From NCBI GenBank assembly GCA_002733465.1, contig NVVT01000011.1, positions 79,502 through 90,742 of the forward strand: a stretch of DNA of 11,241 nucleotides, written 5' to 3'. Each line of letters opens with the position of its first letter. Position 1 is the first letter of the stretch. Shown in pieces: positions 9,601 to 11,241 of this stretch. Source of the stretch: Kangiella sp. Its GTDB lineage: Bacteria; Pseudomonadota; Gammaproteobacteria; Enterobacterales; Kangiellaceae. A program made the position numbers and the translations under genes. The notes under the pieces were generated by a model. That model was not told the DNA's origin. It was given only the letters and a program-made list of their open reading frames with translations, and searched no databases.

Positions 9601-11241
9601 AAGTAAGACTATATATTGATCTTTAATGGCTCGCTCAGGATCGACCTCAACCAATTTCGCTAATCCGCCATTTTGTAAACTCAGGCTTGAAAATGCATCA
9701 GCTAACGACTGACTCATATTGCTTACTTCAGTTTCACAAACTAGTCGACTGTTGGAATTTAAATTAGTCAACCAACTAATTGTGAGTGACTCCGTGGTGG
9801 TAGAATCAACATCGGGGCCATCAGTAATTTCTAGCAGAACTGGAATTTCTGGTTCTGTTGAGGTTCTAAAAGAAAGAGTAGCACTGGTGAAAGTATTTTC
9901 TGAAACATCACTAGATTCCACTTGAAAATAATAGAGAGTATCCGGCTCTAACGCAGTCAGGGGAATAGAATGCGCTGTGGTTAATCCGGCAACGCTAAAT
10001 GTTTGATTAAGATCATTTTCAGACAAACCAAGATGCACTATTTGGGTTGCCGATTCATTCGTTGTCCAAACAATAAAAGCACTACTATGGGTAATATCTT
10101 CTACAAAAGGCCCGGTAATAATAGTTGGTGCATCGATATCGGGTAAGTCTGATGTTGTAAATTCAATTGCTGAAGAAACGCTTGGACCATTCCCTAAACC
10201 GTCGGTTGATGAAGCGGTTAAACTGTATGTGGTACTTGCCGTTAATCCACTTAAAACCATCGTATGATTGAGTACAAGATTATTATCACTCAATTGATTT
10301 GCGTAAGTTCCATCAAGGCTATAAAACGAAACGCCACTGGTCGCACTTTCATTAGTTGTCCAATTAACAATCGCCGTTGTGTCTGTTATTCCAGTGACTA
10401 CTGGACCATTAATTATGGGCGCTTCAATATCTAATTCAGCCCGAGTTTTTGCAATAAGAGGTGCACTGAAAACAGGACCATTGCCTGCAACATCGGTGAT
10501 TGCAATAACCACTTGATATTCAGTATTAGTTGTTAGGCCACTGATGACCAATCGATAACAAACGGCAGTCGCATTTAAATTAAAATCGGTATTATCAATT
10601 GTAATGATCGCAGTAACTGGCTCGTCCGCACAAAATGAAATAGTAAATTGATTATAATCAATTGAGGTAATGCTAGGTCCTGTAATAAAACTAGGTAACG
10701 TTAAATCCGGTGTTGACAGTGTTCTAAAATTTGCAGTTCTGGTATCAGAAGTATTATCAAATTCGTCAGTTGAAGACACTACGGCAGAGTAGTTAGTATT
10801 AGAAGTTAATCCACCCAAAAATACAGAATGTTGAGTGGTTAAATCATCTTGAGTTATGCTTGCACCGCCACTAATGTTAACAATACTGTTAGACGCTTTA
10901 TCCGTTACCCATTCAACCACAGCTGAACTATCAGAAAGGTTTTTAACAAAAGGGCCTGCAATGATTCTTGGTGGTGATACTTCTACCGGAGGTAATGTTA
11001 AACTAGTAAAACTAATTTCATTACTTGAAGTGATTTCTCCATTAATATTAAATGCATCTACCTGTAAAAAATAAACCGTATTCGCTTGTAAATTATTAAG
11101 CGAAAGATTGTGTGAAGTTTTAAACGCTGGATCGGATTCAAGATTATTTAACTGTCCACTAGATAAACCAAAACGAACTTGACCGTTGCTGACATTATCC
11201 GTATCCCAATTAATAGTCGCAGAGTTTGCTGTAATATTTGT
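487..11241 (-). CDS. Giant multidomain surface protein with an inserted S8 protease and GlyGly-CTERM anchor (5' end outside window)
   Basis: One uninterrupted frame from the right edge to TGA at 489-487, at least 3584 residues. The frame stays open past the GTG at 10920, and the extra 107 codons encode normal FN3 sequence, so the true start lies outside. Domains, numbered from the edge: FN3 1-80 (partial); FN3 block A 90-1157 with an S8 protease at 508-912; thrombospondin type 3 repeats 1161-1443; carboxypeptidase-regulatory-like modules 1457-2161; FN3 block B 2162-2845; calcium loops 2853-2946; HYR-like 2947-3023; Calx-beta-like 3024-3129; Ig-like 3130-3226; calcium loops 3238-3267; choice-of-anchor U-like 3268-3444; PKD-like 3445-3541; anchor 3542-3584. 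Composition is acidic and rich in Asn, Ser and Thr, with paired cysteines and calcium loops, as expected outside the cell. GlyGly-CTERM proteins are typically exported by type II secretion and cut by rhombosortase. The likely role is a long, calcium-stiffened stalk presenting a serine protease, perhaps for adhesion or polymer degradation; the target is unknown. Confidence 0.95.
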   Translation of the reverse strand, partial: TNITANSATINWDTDNVSNGQVRFGLSSGQLNNLESDPAFKTSHNLSLNNLQANTVYFLQVDAFNINGEITSSNEISFTSLTLPPVEVSPPRIIAGPFVKNLSDSSAVVEWVTDKASNSIVNISGGASITQDDLTTQHSVFLGGLTSNTNYSAVVSSTDEFDNTSDTRTANFRTLSTPDLTLPSFITGPSITSIDYNQFTISFCADEPVTAIITIDNTDFNLNATAVCYRLVISGLTTNTEYQVVIAITDVAGNGPVFSAPLIAKTRAELDIEAPIINGPVVTGITDTTAIVNWTTNESATSGVSFYSLDGTYANQLSDNNLVLNHTMVLSGLTASTTYSLTASSTDGLGNGPSVSSAIEFTTSDLPDIDAPTIITGPFVEDITHSSAFIVWTTNESATQIVHLGLSENDLNQTFSVAGLTTAHSIPLTALEPDTLYYFQVESSDVSENTFTSATLSFRTSTEPEIPVLLEITDGPDVDSTTTESLTISWLTNLNSNSRLVCETEVSNMSQSLADAFSSLSLQNGGLAKLVEVDPERAIKDQYIVLLKKAEINNIAKNSSTDRKAVVNSVANQIARNVNGKILRQYSNAVDGLVLNMNASEIETLRKDPRVLMIEQDQLMSISTTQTSATWGLDRIDQANLPLDTNYNYELDGSGVNAYIIDTGVLISHADFGGRAFSGWDFIDNDADATDCNGHGTHVAGTVGSSTWGVAKNVSITAIRVLDCRGSGTSSGVIAGIDWVTANAVMPAVANMSLGGGNSPMLDAAVNNAINSGITFAVAAGNSNINACSGSPNKVPAAITVASSTLFDTRSSFSNWGSCVDIFAPGSDITSTWSNGGTNTISGTSMASPHVAGAIALYLQAHPSATPAEVDSSLAGFATTNKISNTNGAPNLLLNVEFDSGSEIEPPPPPPPAETIKFEISDESLVKSHRLTLTGLDASTIYQCSVYSTDLEPTTVSAELNATTSDVPDTTAPVCSNDPVVNAFENSALISWQTDELTTAQVSYRIVGNETWFQEGTASAVRNDSLLLSGLISETDYEHQITVTDQSGNSSQCPAGSFNTIAVEEIADAIFIIQPVISNIDEHNATVSWKTAEASSGNIKYGASSSNLNNSQIDNSFDQSHSINLTNLDASTVYYLQVEAFNILGVVTNSEVINFTTEHPDNDFDRDGILNDVDNCPLIPNQDQLDSDNDGIGDVCDVADPPNNDFDNDGILNDVDNCPIIANPDQLDIDGDGIGDACDAPSNNDIDFDGIFDDVDNCPVNYNPDQTDTDSDGIGDVCDAEDIIDNDFDDDGILDNVDNCPSTYNPDQLDIDGDGIGDVCDAPTINDIDFDGILDNVDNCPVDYNPDQTDSDGDGLGDACDAEDIIDNDFDDDGILDDVDNCPVDFNPDQLDIDNNGIGDACDVPAVNDIDNDGVLDDVDNCPVNFNPDQLDSDNDGIGNACDVPDIIDPPPVDPVGINLSGIISGDGSPVDSAVVAIYNSEQQFIDSVTTSVDGSYLFRFIEPGEYFIGVTTPMETGFSSPPLQIIVVADRDVVHHITLIGDALVLSGNLTDSLGRAIDNVIVSLHIQTTGNQVGNSFTTDANGAFDFSVAPGTYKLKVLMDVFNPPKDIGVVKPSYSVPDFLVMLHAEQNIQVSVDTSIEVALPIALLSGQVVDTLGNPVAGATLSVSHQYSDLQNNYYLENYSDSEITDDLSNAISDSSGNFEFAIFTDQAIDILLSPPSDRLDLATTTITQYSLLADSVESFVLIEGETLSGTLQDTNGRVVDRTKVTLHSQESGVQIGRAVYTDENGLYQFQVQAGTYKIQPHLNPFGLGDGARTVYLSPDFSSVLFAQENVIVSGATVQDITLPMALLTGRVIGGWGSPVANARVLISHIEDQNNGGVVKSYFIESQGTSEVTHALTDANGVFSFALFTDQNIDITFMPPVNDRFNASTLVSNYSIAQDTTETFVLASSYRLTGYLKDDQGNVIDNTLITVHHNAQNNSANNQLADAPTLTDENGYFEFKVGSGEYKIRPYLQPENSENGVTVIAQYPVPDYSAVYYLAKNISVRTDTQIDLVIPMSVLSGKTLDANGVAVQGVKLRVNHALTENSISYYLENSGDINSSNALSDENGLFGFSLFTNQATDISINPPTGSGFAITNISHNLTQETSENIFLIHKDFPPKIISGPVVTRIGKHSAIIVWRTDKPAKGIIELSDGRTINIDKLTTYNCILIRDLQRATSYTLTVQAVDKDDQVSEIKDASFTTKGSPYTELPEFVRGPIISNIGETQFELSFCADVPVTGVINVDSTEYLLNEYDICHSLIIDNLTPNTGYTVSVDITDPFGNGPTVSDSMFVTTLPITDVIAPVILLTPIVVDISDSEATVMWRTDEEASSGVSYNDGSQYHVVTDEEFLFEHSMQLTDLSPDTDYTLTVSSTDFYGSGPTLSEQISFTTLTNTDTTSPVIIGRSLIQNITHKHVVLRWKTDEPSSTQVVIGTSPETMDRIENRGSSFSKKHNIAITGLERETIYFVQVQSEDASGNLVLGDVMTFITKRKGHQGVPHFMQNVSVDETTNNSVTVSWETDVNADGRLVCNASGETETLEVSHSKRVKRHRLTLNGLTDNTSYSCNVFTTDHHDFTATQAIEGLIETKVTNTETSKWKKFWSSLTGNEITGQQSVPPSINLAPEINGFGGLATVLISTNELTGVQLQYRITGDTTWQQSGELEPQTSHFIEINGLVENTDYQLQYVIANILGETTQSDVIDFNSGSSNNLVAPSFGSQPIVTDITKNTAILSWDTSDYAYAQVSYGIASETLLEKESNAEANLAHSVTLVRLDTATTYYAQVTAYNIAGSEVLSETVIFTTSAENNLVDSDGDGIPDYWEIENSLDAQNAYDAVEDFDNDGLSNREEFANQTDPNNADSDGDGMPDGWEVDHNLDPNDASDASEDADGDGVSNLDEYTNATDKEAPVITFNSELIIDATGILTKIPSANVSATDNVDGSVAVTLIGETHLRSGLHLVDWSAEDVAGNKTVQTQIIKIKPLVMLRASRLTAEGNSFAIEVILSGEAPDYPVEIPFSFSGTADANDYFTEQSKVTIYEGVRGEILIEILADEETENDEQLIVSLTSPINAVLSTKIQQVITITSANIPPRVSMVAVQNGNPVTQINWDDGLVDVSLTIDDPNVDNTHIVNWIETDNATTNIDEVNNMLTFDPLNVSLGHYLKTATVTDDGEPNLTTTGKLNLQVSENAPVLSSSIDSDGDGIVDSEEGFSDSDGDGIPDYLDNNDEINLLSLYVGSESDNDGSYLMQTEVGIKLSLGILASSATQGGAFVSDQTFADSDLFAEFGADSFYTNVGGLIDFGVDGLSQIGDSVLIVIPLQQAIPDNAVYRKLHSTNGWTNFIENSKNKLYSAPGESGICPSVGDSSYVQGLTSGDRCFMMLIEDGGVNDADGEVNGSILDPGAVSQEKANASISISGVSNLTAGDTINLNATITENGNEIVSYFWEKTSGPSVTITNSTSLNASVTNAPQGSFIFSLTVTDNLGRTVNSSVSVSVAQAVTNPPPPPPTSGGSSGGGGALVWLLIFIGLLSKRRFNNVNRKYGRR
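490..623. other. Anchor-coding segment bracketed by inverted repeats (candidate invertible element)
   Basis: These 134 bases encode the six-proline linker, GlyGly motif, membrane helix and basic tail of the giant protein, and nothing else. If recombination between the 39-bp arms inverted them, the gene would read from AQAV into IYGHIFY and stop at TAA (510-512 on the present + strand), losing the whole anchor. No recombinase gene is in the window and no inverted molecules can be seen here. A plain stem-loop or an assembly fold-back remains possible. Confidence 0.4.
619..909 (-). other. PKD-like domain before the anchor
   Basis: Residues 3445-3541. ISGVSNLTAGDTINLNATIT, VSYFWEKTSGPSVTI, and GSFIFSLTVTDNLGRTVNSS give a PKD/REJ-type beta sandwich (F-W-x-x-(T/S)-SG, then F-x-L-T-V-T-D-x-x-G). 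Its last strand, NSSVSVSVAQAV, is encoded by the inner arm of the 39-bp inverted repeat. Confidence 0.8.
624..662. repeat. Right (inner) arm of the 39-bp inverted repeat, inside the giant gene
   Basis: Exact partner of 451-489. It lies inside the coding sequence and encodes NSSVSVSVAQAV on the - strand, the final strand of the PKD-like domain, just before the proline and glycine linkers. Confidence 0.97.
910..1440 (-). other. Probable choice-of-anchor U domain
   Basis: Residues 3268-3444. The second half has IGDSVLIVIPLQQAIPDNAV, YRKLHSTNGWTNFIENSKN, GICPSVGDSSY, QGLTSGDRCFMMLIEDGGVN and DADGEVNGSILDPGAV. This order (a hydrophobic VIPL strand, W-x-x-F, CP, then IEDGG-x-NDADG and DPG-x-V) is how I remember the choice-of-anchor U family: a region placed just before different C-terminal sorting tails in exported proteins. 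The assignment is from memory. Its two cysteines (in GICPS and DRCFM) may form a disulfide. Confidence 0.65.
1441..1530 (-). repeat. Two DSDGDG calcium loops
   Basis: Residues 3238-3267. DSDGDGIVDSEEGFSDSDG and then DSDGDGIPDYLDNND are two adjacent Asp-rich loops of the thrombospondin type 3-like kind, without cysteines. They form the hinge in front of the choice-of-anchor region. Confidence 0.85.
1564..1854 (-). other. Ig-like/PKD-like domain, weakly assigned
   Basis: Residues 3130-3226. PPRVSMVAVQNG, DGLVDVSLTIDDPN and HYLKTATVTDDGEPN indicate a beta-sandwich of the PKD/Ig class (a strand ending in D-x-x, then a T-V-T-D-D-G strand). It lacks the full WDFGDG motif of a typical PKD domain, so the family is uncertain. 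The role is most likely spacing between the Calx-beta-like domain and the next calcium loops. Confidence 0.5.
1855..2172 (-). other. Calx-beta-like domain
   Basis: Residues 3024-3129. VMLRASRLTAEGNSFAIEVI, IPFSFSGTADANDYF, EGVRGEILIEILADEETEND and EQLIVSLTSP reproduce the Calx-beta sequence order: a Glu-Gly opening, a GTA-x-x-x-DY strand, an I-x-I-x-x-D-x-x-x-E-x-x-E calcium segment, then a Leu-rich strand. The domain usually binds calcium through those acidic residues. Confidence 0.75.
2173..2403 (-). other. HYR/DUF5011-like beta-sandwich domain
   Basis: Residues 2947-3023. EAPVITF opens the domain, then SATDNVDGSVAVTL, SGLHLVDWSAEDVAGN and KTVQTQIIKI. The ATDN-x-DG and G-x-H-x-V-x-W-x-A-x-D-x-A-GN motifs are those of HYR or DUF5011-type immunoglobulin-like domains, found as spacers in bacterial surface proteins. 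Confidence 0.75.
2404..2685 (-). repeat. Bacterial thrombospondin type 3-like calcium loops, two 49-residue units
   Basis: Residues 2853-2946. Two units begin DSDGDGIPDYWE (2685) and DSDGDGMPDGWE (2538), each followed by a second loop, DFDNDGLSNREEF and DADGDGVSNLDEY. This W-E plus LSN-x-x-E-(F/Y) layout is common next to C-terminal regions of large exported gammaproteobacterial proteins. It lacks the cysteines of the longer array at 6913-7761. The role is presumably calcium-dependent rigidity. Confidence 0.88.
2707..4758 (-). repeat. FN3 block B: seven uninterrupted FN3 domains matching block A in order
   Basis: Domains at residues 2162-2247, 2256-2338, 2347-2435, 2443-2533, 2541-2631, 2658-2747 and 2756-2845. 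The order of position-specific motifs repeats block A: WRTDKPAKG; SFCADVPVT with ICHSL; SSGVSYNDG with SSTDFYGSGP; THKHVVLRWKTDE; RLVCNASGE with YSCNVF; YRITGDTTWQQSG; YGIASETL with AYNIAG. The fifth domain (3621-3349) is continuous and so preserves the layout of the domain that holds the protease in block A. The sixth lacks the cysteine pair of its counterpart. A basic, Trp-containing linker (TSKWKKFWSSLTGNE, about residues 2637-2651) separates domains five and six and has no equivalent in block A. The block ends, like block A, at a calcium-binding Asp-rich region. Confidence 0.85.
4759..6873 (-). repeat. Seven carboxypeptidase-regulatory-like (prealbumin-like) modules, six as three A-B pairs
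   Basis: Residues 1457-2161, about 100 residues per module. Each opens with L-(S/T)-G-x-(L/V)-x-D-x-x-G-x-(P/V)-(V/I), and has a mid-module D-x-x-G-x-(F/Y)-x-F, as in the CarboxypepD_reg and Cna-B-like beta sandwiches. The first (6873-6613) is a single: INLSGIISGDGSPVDSAVVA, SVDGSYLFRFIEPGEYF. Then come pairs A1 6612-6301, B1 6300-5989, A2 5988-5689, B2 5688-5377, A3 5376-5056 and B3 5055-4759. A modules carry GTYKI or GEYKI and a (V/S)PD(F/Y) motif before strongly hydrophobic strands; B modules carry YYLEN or YFIES and F-(A/S)-(I/L)-FT-(D/N)-Q-x-x-D-I. The role is presumably a structural stalk; no catalytic motif is seen. The Lys-Asn-Glu triad of an isopeptide-bond Cna-B fold was not identified. 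Confidence 0.75.
6913..7761 (-). repeat. Seven tandem thrombospondin type 3 calcium-binding repeats
   Basis: Residues 1161-1443. Each unit carries DxDxDGxxDxVDNCP, then NPDQxDxDxDGIGDxCD. The Asp ladders are calcium ligands in the thrombospondin type 3 family, and the two cysteines per unit (DNCP and ACD or VCD) are usually disulfide-bonded. Units start at 7755, 7629, 7509, 7383, 7263, 7137 and 7017, so spacing alternates strictly 126, 120, 126, 120, 126, 120 bases. The linkers alternate too: AEDIIDN after units 3 and 5, short APxxND or VPAVND after units 2, 4 and 6. The array joins FN3 block A to the next beta-sandwich region, probably as a calcium-dependent rod. Confidence 0.95.
7771..10974 (-). 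repeat. FN3 block A: seven FN3 domains, the fifth split by a protease
   Basis: The seven domains lie at residues 90-174, 183-266, 274-363, 371-460, 468-507 plus 913-964 (split), 972-1060 and 1070-1157. Each shows the bacterial FN3 pattern: a GP-V or P-I opening, a W-T-(D/N/E) strand, HS-x-L-x-x-L-x-x-x-T-x-Y, and a closing F-x-T. Position-specific marks are shared with block B: SFCADEPVT with a second Cys in domain 2; SGVSF and SSTDGLGNGP in domain 3; THSSAFIVW in domain 4; RLVC with YQCSVY in domain 5; YRIVGNETW in domain 6; YGASSSNL and AFNILG in domain 7. Domain 6 has its own cysteine pair (APVCS and SSQCP). The block runs straight into the thrombospondin type 3 array. FN3 chains act as spacers or binding modules; no ligand can be read from the sequence. 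Confidence 0.85.
8506..9720 (-). other. Peptidase S8 (proteinase K/aqualysin type) with I9-like propeptide, inserted in an FN3 domain
   Basis: Residues 508-912. A linker (508-540) leads to an inhibitor I9-like propeptide from about 541 (DQYIVLLKK, later GLVLNMNASEIETLRKDP and VLMIEQDQ), then the catalytic domain from about 628 (ATWGLDRID). The active site is complete: Asp662 in YIIDTGV, His695 in CNGHGTHVAGT, oxyanion Asn782 in AAGNSN, Ser845 in GTSMASPHVAG. Four cysteines at 692, 724, 788 and 819 have spacings of 32 and 31, as in the two disulfides of aqualysin I (67-99 and 163-194, recalled), which supports the proteinase K subfamily and an active, exported endopeptidase. It ends in acidic residues and a seven-proline linker. 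Such enzymes are normally free-standing secreted proteins; here there is no signal peptide at the junction and the frame is continuous on both sides. The propeptide probably folds the domain and is then cut autocatalytically, which could sever the chain between its N-terminal FN3 part and the rest; that consequence is inference. Confidence 0.93.
10720..11241 (-). other. Partial FN3 domain at the edge, and FN3 domain 1 of block A
   Basis: Residues 1-80 are the C-terminal part of an FN3 domain: strand B and C motif SATINWDTDN, then TSHNLSLNNLQANTVYFLQV and the closing ISFTS. Its wording is closest to the seventh domains of blocks A and B (NLDASTVYYLQVEAFNILG in block A), not to any first domain. 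Residues 90-174 are the first FN3 of block A, opening with GPFVKNLSDSSAVVEWVTDK, whose counterpart in block B is GPVVTRIGKHSAIIVWRTDK. Proline-rich LTLPPVEVSPP links the two. The GTG at 10920-10918 lies inside a beta strand of this domain and is not a start. Confidence 0.8.

Noticed and set aside
8506..9720. The S8 protease as a separate gene starting at the ATG at 9717
   Set aside because: No signal peptide follows this ATG, the frame continues without a stop on both sides, and the flanking halves make one FN3 domain.
10918..10920. GTG as the start codon of the giant gene
   Set aside because: The frame is open for another 107 codons to the window edge and encodes a good FN3 domain; there is no signal peptide at this GTG.

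Overview
The window holds two convergent genes and almost no non-coding DNA. It is visibly AT-rich. A YhfA-type OsmC protein beside an enormous protein ending in a GlyGly-CTERM (rhombosortase-type) tail suggests a gammaproteobacterium, probably marine or aquatic. This is inferred from family distribution; nothing in the window fixes the genus.

Left end (5-412, + strand): a complete OsmC-family gene of the YhfA subgroup. A 74-base intergenic gap follows (413-486), with no convincing intrinsic terminator.

The rest (487-11241, - strand) is one reading frame, open through the right edge. The N-terminus and any signal peptide are therefore missing, and at least 3584 residues are encoded. Residues are counted here from the right edge. 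Order: (a) one partial FN3 domain; (b) FN3 block A, seven domains, with a complete proteinase K/aqualysin-type S8 protease (propeptide plus catalytic domain) set inside the fifth; (c) seven calcium-binding thrombospondin type 3 repeats; (d) seven carboxypeptidase-regulatory-like beta-sandwich modules, six of them as three A-B pairs; (e) FN3 block B, again seven domains, each matching its counterpart in block A in order but with no protease in the fifth; (f) further DxDGDG calcium loops; (g) HYR-like, Calx-beta-like and Ig-like domains; (h) two more calcium loops and a probable choice-of-anchor U domain; (i) a PKD-like domain, proline and glycine linkers, and the GlyGly-CTERM tail. The protein is probably exported by Sec and type II secretion, stiffened by calcium and disulfides, and processed at its C-terminus for surface attachment, so that it displays a protease on a long stalk.

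The most unusual features are: a perfect 39-bp inverted repeat (451-489 and 624-662) bracketing exactly the DNA that encodes the surface anchor, so that inversion would swap the anchor for a seven-residue tail; the protease set inside an FN3 fold, with the uninterrupted paralogue elsewhere in the same protein; and the ordered seven-domain duplication, whose period suggests another copy beyond the right edge. The two genes show no functional link.
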